The notes under the pieces are model-generated. The model did no database searches and was not told where the DNA came from. It saw only the letters and a list, made by a program, of their open reading frames with translations. DNA of 64,000 bases, taken from positions 62,001-126,000 of the forward strand of contig NZ_JAMBOF010000004.1 in the NCBI RefSeq assembly GCF_023715485.1. Reading direction: 5' to 3'. Position numbers and translations under genes: made by a program. Source of the stretch: Mesobacillus subterraneus (GTDB taxonomy: Bacteria > Bacillota > Bacilli > Bacillales > Cytobacillaceae). This document shows, one piece after another, positions 16,855-28,136 of this stretch; positions within the stretch are counted from its first letter, which is position 1, and the number at the start of each line of letters is the position of its first letter.

Positions 16855-17823
16855 ATGGAATTAAACAGTTATGCCAAAATAAAAGATTTTCGCATAAAGA
16901 GATTTAAAGCTGCCTCAATAAACAATGAAGAATTAAATTTATTTCATGACTTTGTTCATGAGTCCGTAATCTCAGTTGCCTTACATGAAGTCGTCATGCG
17001 GCGAGGACAGCCCTCTTCCCCATTTTGTTTCTTTGCCATGGGAAGTGCTGGGCGAATGGAGCAATCCATTTGGAGCGACCAGGACCACGGTATGGTATTT
17101 GCGGCGGAGGAACCTACAGATCTGGAATATTTTCTTGACCTCGGCAGAGAAATTTCTAACGGAATGGAGATTGTTGGCTACAAAAAATGCTCGGGTTCTG
17201 TCATGGCTAGCAACCCATTATGGTGCAAGTCTTCAGCTGATTGGGGGAACCAGCTTGACTATTGGGTGACCGATTCAACATGGGAATCCATACGCCATTT
17301 ACTTATTTTTGCTGATGCCAGGTCATTATACGGGGAATCAACCCTGCTTTCGATTTTAAAAACACAACTAGCTAATTACAGCGAAAAGGACCAATTACTT
17401 GTAAGAATGCTCCATAATACAATGCACCTGAAAAAAGGAGTGGGTATCCTCGGCCAGCTGCTTGTGGAAACGTACGGCACCTTTTCTGGTTCGATCAACT
17501 TAAAAGATACAGCCTTTTTCCCATATGTTAACGCAGTCAGGCTGCTTGCTTTTTATGAAGGAATCAATGGAACTTCCACTCTCTCAAGAATCAGCATGCT
17601 CTCAGACAGTATAATGACGCCAGTTGAGAAAGTATTTTACAGAGAGCATTTCTCAGACTTGCTGGAATACCGACTTGTCCATGGCAGTCATATTGATTAT
17701 GATGCAGGACATTACGTAGATGGAATGGCACTAACTAAGAAGGAAAAGAAAATTCTTAAGGAAATTTTAAGAGCCGGGGAACATTTATATGAAAAAGTCA
17801 GAAGGTTAATTGAAAGGATGTAA
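16855..17823 (+). CDS. DUF294 nucleotidyltransferase-like protein
   Basis: This 322-residue cytoplasmic protein contains FFAMGSAGRMEQSIWSDQDHGMVF (residues about 59-82). It is the GSxxRxEqxxxxDxD nucleotidyltransferase motif of the GlnD-related DUF294 group, followed by a helical DUF294 C-terminal domain. Larger proteins of this kind carry CBS domains in front; here they are absent. Members are proposed to transfer a nucleotide to a protein, by analogy with GlnD uridylyltransferase. The start codon lies after GGTGGTG. The next gene begins 5 bases after its stop and encodes a DnaQ-like exonuclease, a pairing seen in other bacteria. The actual target is unknown. Confidence 0.85.
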   Translation: MELNSYAKIKDFRIKRFKAASINNEELNLFHDFVHESVISVALHEVVMRRGQPSSPFCFFAMGSAGRMEQSIWSDQDHGMVFAAEEPTDLEYFLDLGREISNGMEIVGYKKCSGSVMASNPLWCKSSADWGNQLDYWVTDSTWESIRHLLIFADARSLYGESTLLSILKTQLANYSEKDQLLVRMLHNTMHLKKGVGILGQLLVETYGTFSGSINLKDTAFFPYVNAVRLLAFYEGINGTSTLSRISMLSDSIMTPVEKVFYREHFSDLLEYRLVHGSHIDYDAGHYVDGMALTKKEKKILKEILRAGEHLYEKVRRLIERM

Positions 17824-17828
17824 TATTA

Positions 17829-18563
17829 ATGGGTATGAATGATATGATCCGGTTTGTAAGACAAATGTCCGGCCAGCTGGGATCAAGCATTTACGCAGGA
17901 ATGCAGCCCCAGTCTAACCCCCAGCAAATATCATTTTTAAGGCAGCTGCAAAAGGAAATGAAGGAAAAAAACAGCCTTGATTGCCCAATGGAAGTTCTTC
18001 CTGTTACAGTTTTTGATCTCGAAACGACCGGCTTTAATCCGGAAAAAGGAGATAAAATCATTTCGATAGGTGCAGTCAAAATGCTCGGTTCCAGGATAAT
18101 TGAAAATGAAGTATTTTATTCATTAGTAAAAACGGATACTCCAATTCCAAAAGAAGCGTCTAAATTGACCAATATCTCTGATGAACAACTCAAGACAGCA
18201 CCTGAGGCTCCCGAGGTTCTAATGCAGTTTTTCCGTTTTATTGGGAGTTCAGTATTAGTTGCACATCACGCTAAGCATGAACAAGCATTCATGATGAAAA
18301 TATCTAATGATTTGCTTCGTACTAAGTTCGAACATAGAGTAATTGATACATCTTTTTTAATCAGGCTATGCCAGCCCGTTTTGCACCCGCTGCCTTTAGA
18401 ACAAATCTGCTCCGAGTGCGGAATTGAAGTGAACAATCGGCATCACGCATTAGCTGATGCCAAGATGGCTGCGAAGCTATGGTCATTTTATTTAGAAAAA
18501 GCACAGGAAAAAGGATACAAAAATCTGCGTGAAGTATACGAATATCTCTCCCTGCTAAGATAA
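17829..18563 (+). CDS. DnaQ-like 3'-5' exonuclease (DEDDh)
   Basis: This 244-residue protein has the exonuclease core at residues about 58-230: VTVFDLETTGFNPEKGDKIISIGAV (Exo I, the two acidic residues in DLE), VLVAHHAKHEQAFM (Exo II) and HHALADAKMAAKLW (Exo III, with His and Asp). It is related to the DNA polymerase III epsilon family. The first 55 residues form a separate helical region. The gene is 5 bases downstream of the DUF294 gene and must be co-transcribed with it, which suggests a joint role in nucleic-acid or nucleotide signalling. The biological substrate is unknown. Confidence 0.88.
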   Translation: MGMNDMIRFVRQMSGQLGSSIYAGMQPQSNPQQISFLRQLQKEMKEKNSLDCPMEVLPVTVFDLETTGFNPEKGDKIISIGAVKMLGSRIIENEVFYSLVKTDTPIPKEASKLTNISDEQLKTAPEAPEVLMQFFRFIGSSVLVAHHAKHEQAFMMKISNDLLRTKFEHRVIDTSFLIRLCQPVLHPLPLEQICSECGIEVNNRHHALADAKMAAKLWSFYLEKAQEKGYKNLREVYEYLSLLR

Positions 18564-18750
18564 TTTTTACCCCGCTCCAAAATTCTTCCTCCCCCCTCTT
18601 TCCAGCCTGTATATATCCTCATTTCATTTATCTCAAATCATATTATTTTAATAACCGAAAGATAATTGGTACTATTGATTTGTATACCCGCAGGGAATAG
18701 TAAAAGTGTTCGTACTGTGTGTGATTATTTTTACAATGAAAGAAGATGAA

Positions 18751-19776
18751 ATGATGACTAACGGGAAACGTTTGAACGAAATTAAATATTCTGTCCTGGA
18801 CTTGTCCCCTATTATCCAGGGCGGCAATGCGGCGGACTCTTTTAAAAATACACTTGATCTTGCCCAGCACGCTGAAAAATGGGGTTATAACCGATATTGG
18901 CTTGCTGAACACCATAATATGCCTGGCATCGCAAGCTCAGCAACATCAGTTGTGATTGGCCATGTAGCTGCAGGGACTTCTAAAATCCGTGTTGGTTCCG
19001 GCGGAATCATGCTTCCAAACCACGCTCCACTAGTAATAGCTGAGCAATTCGGTACGCTGGAATCGTTATTTCCCGGAAGAATAGATCTGGGACTGGGCCG
19101 CGCTCCAGGAACCGACCAGGTAACCGCTTATGCGTTAAGGCGTGAACGGCGCAGTGATGGACAGGACTTCCCTGAACAATTGGATGAACTGCGCGCCTAC
19201 TTTAATCCTGAATTAGATTCACAGTATCGCAGCGTGAAAGCTATACCAGGGGAAGGACTCAACATTCCGATTTGGCTATTAGGTTCCAGCGGATATAGCG
19301 CACAGCTCGCCGGACAGCTGGGACTGCCATTTTCCTTCGCAAGCCATTTTTCACCTGAAAATACACTTGGTGCACTCAAGCTTTACCGCAGGAGCTTCCA
19401 GCCATCCGATATCCTTCAGGAGCCGTATGCGATGGTTGGAGTAAATGTCATTGCAGCTGAAACGGATCAGGAAGCACAATTGCTGGCAACCTCCATGCAG
19501 CAGCAGTTCCTTAATTTATTCAGGAACAATCCAAGTCCACTTTTGCCGCCAGTTGAAAATATGGATGAACAGCTTAGCGAGTATGAAAAGATGCTGCTTG
19601 ACAGCCGTATTGGCTCTTCCATCGTCGGAAGCCCGCAAACAGTGAAGGCCAAGCTTCAGCAGTTCCTCGACGAAACACAGGCAGACGAAATGATCATTAA
19701 CGCCCAAATCTTTGACCATAAAGCAAGACTGAACTCCTTTGAGATTGTGTCTAAGGTTTTTAAAGAGATGGCATAA
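18751..19776 (+). CDS. LLM-class flavin-dependent oxidoreductase
   Basis: This protein of about 341 residues is in the same luciferase-like family as 2709-3701. The signatures are [79 protein letters not shown] and [16 protein letters not shown]. It resembles B. subtilis YwcH/YtmO-type proteins. It would use reduced FMN and O2, substrate unknown. The start is uncertain: the frame is open from 18706, but the family core begins soon after the double ATG at 18751-18756. The ribosome binding site there is weak. It stands alone and is followed by a strong terminator shared with hutG. Confidence 0.87.
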   Translation: MMTNGKRLNEIKYSVLDLSPIIQGGNAADSFKNTLDLAQHAEKWGYNRYWLAEHHNMPGIASSATSVVIGHVAAGTSKIRVGSGGIMLPNHAPLVIAEQFGTLESLFPGRIDLGLGRAPGTDQVTAYALRRERRSDGQDFPEQLDELRAYFNPELDSQYRSVKAIPGEGLNIPIWLLGSSGYSAQLAGQLGLPFSFASHFSPENTLGALKLYRRSFQPSDILQEPYAMVGVNVIAAETDQEAQLLATSMQQQFLNLFRNNPSPLLPPVENMDEQLSEYEKMLLDSRIGSSIVGSPQTVKAKLQQFLDETQADEMIINAQIFDHKARLNSFEIVSKVFKEMA

Positions 19777-19795
19777 GATAGAATATCGGCCTAAC

Positions 19796-19838
19796 AAAAA
19801 GGAGGAGAATCCTACATTGGATTCTCCTCCTTTTTAAG
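19796..19838 (+). terminator. Bidirectional terminator between the LLM gene and hutG
   Basis: AAAAAGGAGGAGAATCC and GGATTCTCCTCCTTTTT are perfect 17-bp complements around a 6-base loop. The A-run on one side and T-run on the other let it work in both directions. Confidence 0.92.
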
Positions 19839-19988
19839 ATTATTCAGTACTCTAGTTCATAAGAGTTTGTGTATTAAATAGCAACGGATTGACTGAAATT
19901 TAGCAGGTTCTGTATACCTGCAACTAAAAATTCCAAACCTGATGTCTAAAGTAAAATGCAGAAGCAGACTGTTTTAAAGACCGTTGGA

Positions 19989-22203
<2,215 letters not shown>

Positions 22204-22263
22204 TTAAAAATGTGGTCCGGTTATAATTCAGATTCATTTTTAGTTCCTTGATGAAAATCATTT

Positions 22264-23925
22264 TTATGGAAGCATTGGAATGTCTACGCCTTTTTCCTTC
22301 GCCGTTTCGATTGCTTTTTCATATCCAGCGTCAGCATGGCGGACTACTCCCATGCCCGGATCAGTTGTCAGAACTCTTCTAAGACGTTCTTCTGCGAGGT
22401 CTGTGCCGTCTGCGACTACGACCATTCCAGCATGTAGAGAATACCCCATTCCTACACCGCCGCCATGGTGGACGGAGATCCATGAACCGCCTGCTGCGAC
22501 GTTCACCATTGCATTCAGGATCGCCCAGTCGCCAACCGCATCGCTGCCATCCTTCATCGCTTCTGTCTCGCGATTAGGCGAGGCAACTGAACCGCTATCT
22601 AAATGGTCACGGCCAATGACAATCGGTGCCTTTAGTTCACCCTTGCGAACCAAATCGTTGATTGCAAGCCCCATTTTCACTCTCTCACCATAACCTAGCC
22701 AGCAAATACGGGAAGGCAGTCCCTGGAATTCAACCTTTTCCTGTGCCATGTCAATCCAGCGCTGGAGCGGTTCATTTTCCGGGAAGAGTTCTTTGATGAG
22801 CGCATCTGTGCGGTGGATGTCAGCTGGGTCTCCAGATAGCGCTGCCCAGCGGAAAGGTCCTTTACCCTCACAGAAAAGGGGACGGATATAGGCAGGTACA
22901 AAACCTGGGAAATCGAAAGCATGCTCCTCGCCATGATCCTTTGCAACCTGGCGGATGTTGTTGCCGTAATCAAATGTGACAGCACCTTTACGCTGGAACT
23001 CGAGCATGGCTGCAACATGCTTCGCCATGGAGAAACAGGATTGCTTCACATATTCCTTTGGATTTTCCTCACGAAGCCTTGCAGCATCCTCCAATGTCAG
23101 GCCAACTGGAATGTATCCATTCAATGGATCATGAGCAGAAGTCTGATCCGTGACGATATCTACCTTGAAGTTCCTTTGCAGCAATTCAAGATGGACTTCT
23201 GCTGCATTGCCGACAAGCCCGATGGACAGTGCTTCGCCCTTATGCTTCGCTTCCTTCGCCCATTCAATCGCCTCTTCGATCGAATGAGTCATCCGGTCGC
23301 AATAGCGGGTATCAATCCTTTTCTGAATTCGCTCAGGATCGATTTCTACTGCGATACAGACACCGCCATTCATGGTGACTGCGAGCGGCTGTGCGCCTCC
23401 CATTCCACCAAGGCCTGCTGTTAATGTGATCGTGTTTTTCAATGAGCCTCCGAAATGCTGCCTGGCAACCTCAGCAAATGTTTCATATGTCCCCTGCAGG
23501 ATTCCCTGTGAGCCAATATAAATCCAGCTTCCAGCTGTCATCTGGCCGTACATCATTAAACCCTTTTTATCAAGCTCATGGAAATGCTCCCAATTCGCCC
23601 ATTTAGGTACTAAAACTGAATTTGATAATAAGACGCGTGGAGCTGCCTTATGTGTTTTAAATACAGCGACTGGCTTGCCTGACTGAATCAGCAAGGTTTC
23701 GTCGTTTTCCAATCTGCGAAGAGTATCAACAATTGCATCAAATGCTTCCCAGTTTCGCGCTGCTTTTCCAATCCCGCCGTAAACGACTAGATCTTCCGGT
23801 TTCTCAGCGACCTCAGGATCCAAATTGTTATAAAGCATCCTTAATGCTGCTTCCTGCTCCCAGCCTTTGCATTCAAGTTCTAGACCCTTTTTTGCTCTGA
23901 TGTTTCTTTTTGCATCGATTGCCAT
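22264..23925 (-). CDS. hutU: Urocanate hydratase HutU
   Basis: This 553-residue NAD+-dependent enzyme converts urocanate to imidazolone propionate, the second hut step. It contains the family blocks [78 protein letters not shown] and [19 protein letters not shown]. The ATG at 23925 is chosen because GGAGGAG lies 8 bases upstream; the frame stays open 18 codons further up without a good site. The length matches the B. subtilis enzyme. It is the third gene of the leftward operon. Confidence 0.96.
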   Translation of the reverse strand: MAIDAKRNIRAKKGLELECKGWEQEAALRMLYNNLDPEVAEKPEDLVVYGGIGKAARNWEAFDAIVDTLRRLENDETLLIQSGKPVAVFKTHKAAPRVLLSNSVLVPKWANWEHFHELDKKGLMMYGQMTAGSWIYIGSQGILQGTYETFAEVARQHFGGSLKNTITLTAGLGGMGGAQPLAVTMNGGVCIAVEIDPERIQKRIDTRYCDRMTHSIEEAIEWAKEAKHKGEALSIGLVGNAAEVHLELLQRNFKVDIVTDQTSAHDPLNGYIPVGLTLEDAARLREENPKEYVKQSCFSMAKHVAAMLEFQRKGAVTFDYGNNIRQVAKDHGEEHAFDFPGFVPAYIRPLFCEGKGPFRWAALSGDPADIHRTDALIKELFPENEPLQRWIDMAQEKVEFQGLPSRICWLGYGERVKMGLAINDLVRKGELKAPIVIGRDHLDSGSVASPNRETEAMKDGSDAVGDWAILNAMVNVAAGGSWISVHHGGGVGMGYSLHAGMVVVADGTDLAEERLRRVLTTDPGMGVVRHADAGYEKAIETAKEKGVDIPMLP

Positions 23926-24032
23926 ATTTTCCACTCCTCCGTTTTCATTGATGGCCGTTTCGCTTAGATTGTTTTCCATGCAACATATCTGACGAAAAGA
24001 GCCTTATTTTAATAGGATTGTAGATTTTAATT

Positions 24033-25559
24033 TTAATAAGCCAGTTTGGCTTCATCCCTTGTTATAGCTGTCCACTGCCTATTATTTTTTTTTAGCCAAC
24101 CCCCAAGTCTCTCAATGTCTTCCGAGAAAATCCGATCCTCTGTGATGGAAGGAACTATTTTTCTGGCATCCTCGTAAAATGCCCTTGTTTGCGGTGACAT
24201 TTTGTCAATACCGCGATACTGAACCGCCTGCAATGCACAAATGCATTCAATCGCCAGTACACGCCTTACATTCTGGATAATACTATGGGCATGGCGTGCC
24301 GCGATCGTTCCCATGCTAACATGGTCCTCCTGGTTTGCAGAGGATGGGATTGAATCTACACTTGCAGGATGTGCAAGCGTCTTGTTTTCAGAAACTAGTG
24401 ATGCTGCGCTGTATTGCATGATCATCGCACCGGATTGAAGTCCTGGCTGCGGACTTAAAAATGGGGGAAGATCATTTAATTGTGGATTAACCAGGCGTTC
24501 AATCCTTCGTTCAGAAATGCTAGCAAATTCAGCAACTGCTATTTTCATAAAGTCCATCGCGATTGCGATAGGCTGACCATGGAAGTTGCCGCCAGAAATA
24601 ACTGTTTCTCCACCATCAAAAATTAATGGATTGTCAGTCGCAGCGTTCATTTCGATTTCAAGTTTTTCTTTTACATAATCAAGCGCCTGCCATGATGCAC
24701 CGTGAACCTGGGGAATGCACCTTAATGAATACGCATCCTGAACCCTTTTTTCACCCTGGCGAGTCGTCAGCTTGCTTCCTGACAGTAAACCTCTCATTCG
24801 TTCCGCAACATCCATCTGCTGCTTATAGCCGCGAGCTTCATGAATCGCTGGATGGAAGGCATCAATCACACCTTCAAGGCCCTCCATAGTGAGAGCGGCA
24901 ATCCACTCAGACTGGCAAGCTAAATCATTGGCTTCAATCCAGTTTACTACTCCCATCGCGGTCATAGCCTGGGTTCCGTTGATCAGCGCAAGACCCTCTT
25001 TCGCCTGCAATACAATTGGCTCGAGACCTTCCTGCTTATATGCTTCCTCTGTATGACAAACCTTGCCCTGGTAAAAAACCTTGCCTTCTCCAAGAAGCAC
25101 GAGTGCCAGATGGGATAATGGGGCTAGATCTCCTGAAGCACCTAATGACCCCTGCTGCGGAACGACCGGATGGATTTGGAGGTTGATCAATTCTGTCAGC
25201 CGTTCGACGATTACGGGTCTGATTCCTGAAAAACCTTTGATTAGAGCATTAAGTCTTAACAACACCATCGCCCTTGAAACAACTTCAGGAAACGGCTCGC
25301 CAACACCGCAGGCATGCGAACGGATTAAGTTCAACTGCAGGGCATTTACATCCTGTTCATCAATAACGACATCACTGAATTTACCAAAGCCTGTATTGAT
25401 TCCATATATGGTTCTTTTTTCAGCGACGATTTTGTCAACCGCAGCCCTGCTTTCTTCCACCTTGCGCATGCTATCCGGGCTGATCGCGAGGATTTCTCCC
25501 TGGTAGCAAACCCGCTTGATTTGTTCCAATGTTAATGTTTCTCCTGTTAAAACAACCAT
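24033..25559 (-). CDS. hutH: Histidine ammonia-lyase HutH
   Basis: This 508-residue enzyme removes ammonia from L-histidine to give urocanate, the first step of the pathway. The self-forming MIO cofactor triad Ala141-Ser142-Gly143 is visible in [17 protein letters not shown]. Other signatures are [12 protein letters not shown] and [23 protein letters not shown] lies 9 bases before the ATG. Between hutP and hutH is a terminator hairpin of the HutP-controlled type, so expression should need histidine and Mg2+ for antitermination. It is of normal length with all key residues present. Confidence 0.96.
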   Translation of the reverse strand: MVVLTGETLTLEQIKRVCYQGEILAISPDSMRKVEESRAAVDKIVAEKRTIYGINTGFGKFSDVVIDEQDVNALQLNLIRSHACGVGEPFPEVVSRAMVLLRLNALIKGFSGIRPVIVERLTELINLQIHPVVPQQGSLGASGDLAPLSHLALVLLGEGKVFYQGKVCHTEEAYKQEGLEPIVLQAKEGLALINGTQAMTAMGVVNWIEANDLACQSEWIAALTMEGLEGVIDAFHPAIHEARGYKQQMDVAERMRGLLSGSKLTTRQGEKRVQDAYSLRCIPQVHGASWQALDYVKEKLEIEMNAATDNPLIFDGGETVISGGNFHGQPIAIAMDFMKIAVAEFASISERRIERLVNPQLNDLPPFLSPQPGLQSGAMIMQYSAASLVSENKTLAHPASVDSIPSSANQEDHVSMGTIAARHAHSIIQNVRRVLAIECICALQAVQYRGIDKMSPQTRAFYEDARKIVPSITEDRIFSEDIERLGGWLKKNNRQWTAITRDEAKLAY

Positions 25560-25590
25560 TGACTTAAACCTCCTGATTAAAAGATAAAAT

Positions 25591-25656
25591 AAAAAGGAGA
25601 CGACAATGGCATACTTAAACCATCATCGCCTCCTGCTGACTAGTGGACTATAGGCA
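25591..25656 (-). promoter_or_regulatory. HutP-controlled attenuator between hutP and hutH
   Basis: On the minus strand a 14-bp stem, GGAGGCGATGATGG with CCATTGTCGTCTCC (G-T pairs included), is followed by TTTTTATTTTA. Just upstream are UAG triplets (TATAGTCCACTAG). HutP with L-histidine binds UAG-containing RNA and prevents this terminator in B. subtilis. The spacing here, UAG-5 nt-UAG, is not the canonical 4. Confidence 0.8.
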
Positions 25657-25664
25657 ATGTAAAA

Positions 25665-26102
25665 CTATATGTGATTGATTCCTAAACCAACCGTTTCGTG
25701 TTCAGAACCCTTTACTGGAGCACCAATCGTTCCATAAAACGCTACGGCAATCCATTCCCCTTCACTTTTATCAGTAAAAGGAGTCCCGCGCACAACGGCA
25801 AATCGAAGGCCGACAGTCCGGCTCATCTCGCCAATAGCAAGATGCCCCCTCGTTACTCCTTCCATACCTTCCATGATTGCATGGTAAAGTGCATGTGTTT
25901 CCCGATACAAATTGGGATGTATGAGCCCATGGCGTTTGGCTGCCGTTTCCACTGCGGAAATCACTTTTTGCATATTCATCGACCCAACCTTGCCGAGACA
26001 ATAGCTTACATCTTCCAAAGATAGGCTGAATAAACCCATTTCTTCTTCTGTTAATGAAGCTAGCAGGATCGCTGTTTTCCCAATCGCTATTTTATTGCTC
26101 AT
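25665..26102 (-). CDS. hutP: Hut operon RNA-binding regulator HutP
   Basis: This 145-residue protein is the hexameric antiterminator of the histidine operon. It keeps [15 protein letters not shown], the histidine and metal binding stretch that includes VRGTPF, and the C-terminal [24 protein letters not shown] shared with B. subtilis HutP. It binds UAG-repeat RNA when loaded with L-histidine and Mg2+. The ATG is preceded only by GGGG, a weak ribosome binding site, and by a perfect triple-UAG repeat 24 bases upstream in its own leader. It is the first gene of the hut operon. Confidence 0.95.
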   Translation of the reverse strand: MSNKIAIGKTAILLASLTEEEMGLFSLSLEDVSYCLGKVGSMNMQKVISAVETAAKRHGLIHPNLYRETHALYHAIMEGMEGVTRGHLAIGEMSRTVGLRFAVVRGTPFTDKSEGEWIAVAFYGTIGAPVKGSEHETVGLGINHI

Positions 26103-26125
26103 GATAAACCCCGTTTTCTGAATTT

Positions 26126-26181
26126 TAACTATTAACTAATAACTAACATTAATTTTATGCCCCAAATATACCTACTGTCAA
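26126..26181 (-). promoter_or_regulatory. hutP promoter and triple-UAG leader motif
   Basis: On the minus strand TTGACA (26176-26181) lies 18 bp before TAAAAT (26152-26157). The leader then reads TTAGTTA-TTAGTTA-ATAGTTA (26126-26146), which gives three UAGs with exactly 4-nt spacers. That is the spacing known for HutP-binding RNA. Confidence 0.75.
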
Positions 26182-26261
26182 TTGTTTTGGGAAATTTTAG
26201 TATTCTAATATAGTAGTATGATGACACACTAAAGTGACTTTAAGAGCACCTTGTGCCCATA

Positions 26262-26288
26262 TAAAAAAAAAACGCCTAAAAGGCGCTT
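26262..26288 (-). terminator. Terminator of the 26291-26881 gene
   Basis: On the minus strand GCGCCT-TTT-AGGCGT is followed by a run of about ten T, a few bases after the stop codon. Confidence 0.88.
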
Positions 26289-26290
26289 TG

Positions 26291-26881
26291 TTATTGCTTG
26301 CTTTCAACCCACTCGGCCAATTCGAATAAAAAACTGTAGATCAGACCATATGCCTCACCGACTGTCAAATCCTCTTTGTACCCTCCTAATCCGTTCAGCG
26401 CAAAATTAAGGCTCCAAATTCCTTCGTTGCCATCGAACATTAAATCATATCCATCATCCTGGAGATTCTCTTTCAAGTATGACTTGATTACAGGTTCAAA
26501 TTTCTTCTGAAGCTTAAGACCCAGCATCACGTCATAAGCACCAAATACATCATCGTTCTCAAAGCTGACAGCATCAACTCTCACCATTTCAAACCATTCC
26601 GATTCCATATACATAAATTCATTTTTACGCTCTTTAAAATAAGAAATAGGCTGTTTTAAGAACTCAGACGATTCTTCTCCGAGAAATTCCTCTGTTTCTT
26701 TGTTTCCTCTCTCTATATAAGCCTTTTCAAAGCGATGTTCCCCAGATGATTCCTTTATCGGAACCTGGACTCCTTGCAGAAGTCCTAAGCGTTCTGCATA
26801 TGCTTTTTCTTCAGGATGTAATTCAACAGCACCAGAGGCAGATGCCTTGGAAATATAATCTTCTACCTGTTTTTTTAACAT
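26291..26881 (-). CDS. Conserved hypothetical protein, 196 residues
   Basis: This acidic, cytoplasmic protein is without signal peptide or membrane span. The N-terminal 60 residues (LKKQVEDYISKASASGAVELHPEEKAYAERLGLL) are helical and the C-terminal half (DDGYDLMFDGNEGIWSLNFALNGLGGYKEDLTVGEAYGLIYSFLFELAEWVES) is mixed alpha/beta. GGAGG supports the ATG. I recognise the overall pattern from Bacillus genomes, where such proteins have sometimes been labelled as aminotransferases. I see no PLP-binding lysine motif and would not use that label. It is monocistronic, next to the hut operon but with its own terminator. Confidence 0.75.
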   Translation of the reverse strand: MLKKQVEDYISKASASGAVELHPEEKAYAERLGLLQGVQVPIKESSGEHRFEKAYIERGNKETEEFLGEESSEFLKQPISYFKERKNEFMYMESEWFEMVRVDAVSFENDDVFGAYDVMLGLKLQKKFEPVIKSYLKENLQDDGYDLMFDGNEGIWSLNFALNGLGGYKEDLTVGEAYGLIYSFLFELAEWVESKQ

Positions 26882-27076
26882 GATTGCCGAACCTCCATTT
26901 TCATTTAACTGCTATATATATTGAATGTAAAATTTAGAAATAGCAAATAATCTTCATCGGTTTTCCCATTATTCGAGAAAGATTTTAACCCATATAGTCA
27001 CATCCCCATACAAACCAATGCTTTTCCCCATAACCTGTTAATATCATCACCACTCTATAAGAAAGGAGATGCTTAT

Positions 27077-27841
27077 ATGAAGTACCATCAAGATCACGAT
27101 TATGATCACCACCATGACCATGACTGTGGATGCAAGAAGGATAAACCAAAGCACAGGCACAGGGATTGGGATATGGATGACGATAGAGATAAGCACAAGG
27201 ATCGTGGTAAGCACCACGATTGCGATAAGCACCATGATCGCGATAAGAACCACGATTGCGATAAGCACCATGATCGTGATAAGCACAGGGATTGGGATAA
27301 GGATTTTCATGACTGTGGATGTAAAAAAGACAGGGACTATGATGATTACAAACACTCCCACAGCTGTGTCTGCAAAAAAGTAAGGGATATCAATGATGCT
27401 CAACATAAAGTAACCAGGAAAAAACATGGCTGTGATGTCAGCTGTGATCGTTCTATTAAAGAACTGTTAAACCAATGCAAACAGTCTGACTTCGATACAA
27501 TTCCTTTTAAACTATTGTGCGGCTGCAGCAAAGGTGATTGTGAAACATTTGTCGGTACAGGCGTTGTGAAAATAAATGGCTGCTTTTATGATATCAAGTC
27601 CACTTTTTTCCGTGTAGCAGATTTTGTAAAAGGCTCTGATTGCTGTGCGATTCTGGAACTATTATGCCCGGAACGATGTGAAGGAAAGCATCATGGAATA
27701 GAAGGCTTCATCCGGACAGGAGCATGCTTTGAAGTAGATTTGAAAGATTTTGTCGGGATTACATGCTTCCCTCCAGTCAAGGCTAAGAAAATGGATCCCA
27801 CCAAACTTTTATGCTCAGGCAGCAAAAAGCATTCTAGATAA
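27077..27841 (+). CDS. CotY/CotZ-type spore coat protein with His/Asp-rich N-terminal repeats
   Basis: This 254-residue protein has two parts. Residues 1-110 are extremely rich in His, Asp and Lys with DKHHDR/DKHHDC repeats and CGCKK cysteine motifs. Residues from about 125 resemble the CotY/CotZ/ExsY family of cysteine-rich crust proteins: DTIPFKLLCGCSKGDC, FYDIKSTFFRVADF, CCAILELL and ACFEVDLKDFVGITCFPP. Family members self-assemble through disulfides on the outer spore surface. The His-rich tail is likely to bind metal ions. AAAGGAG precedes the ATG. It opens a run of spore-surface genes. The C-terminal family call is good; the N-terminal extension is unusual. Confidence 0.85.
   Translation: MKYHQDHDYDHHHDHDCGCKKDKPKHRHRDWDMDDDRDKHKDRGKHHDCDKHHDRDKNHDCDKHHDRDKHRDWDKDFHDCGCKKDRDYDDYKHSHSCVCKKVRDINDAQHKVTRKKHGCDVSCDRSIKELLNQCKQSDFDTIPFKLLCGCSKGDCETFVGTGVVKINGCFYDIKSTFFRVADFVKGSDCCAILELLCPERCEGKHHGIEGFIRTGACFEVDLKDFVGITCFPPVKAKKMDPTKLLCSGSKKHSR
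27187..27306 (+). repeat. Degenerate 18-bp tandem repeat within the coat gene
   Basis: Units close to GATAAGCACCATGATCGC, with variants such as GATAAGAACCACGATTGC, recur in frame and encode DKHHDR/DKNHDC. Such tandem units can expand or contract between strains. Confidence 0.8.
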
Positions 27842-27904
27842 GAAGGACTACGAATATAAACCGTACTTGGTGATCCGGTATAACCTAGCTGAAATAAAAA
27901 TCCT

Positions 27905-27944
27905 GAACCCCACTCAACACAAAATTGTATGTGGGGTTCCTTTA
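27905..27944 (+). terminator. Terminator downstream of the coat gene
   Basis: GAACCCCAC and GTGGGGTTC are exact complements around a 17-base loop, followed by CTTTAT. The tail is short of T. Confidence 0.7.
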
Positions 27945-28136
27945 TGTATCTATTAATCCGCACTTGTCCCGAATTCTCCTAAATTATTATCCTTTTAAAA
28001 AAAATATGTGATTGCCCTCTATCATTCGTCTATGCCTTTGTCTTTGAACTGGCATATAAAATAGTAAGTCAAAAGAAAGAAACAGAAATATCTTGTTTCT
28101 TACTGCTTTTGATTATTAAAAAAAGGAGTGAAAATA

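Noticed and set aside
26291-26881. Aminotransferase label for the 196-residue protein
   Set aside because: No PLP-binding lysine motif or aminotransferase fold signature is visible; the protein is too short.
27047-27427. Hydrophobic reading on the minus strand opposite the His/Asp-rich repeats
   Set aside because: It is the antisense of GAT/CAC-type codons, gives low-complexity Ile/Val/Leu and has no start signal.
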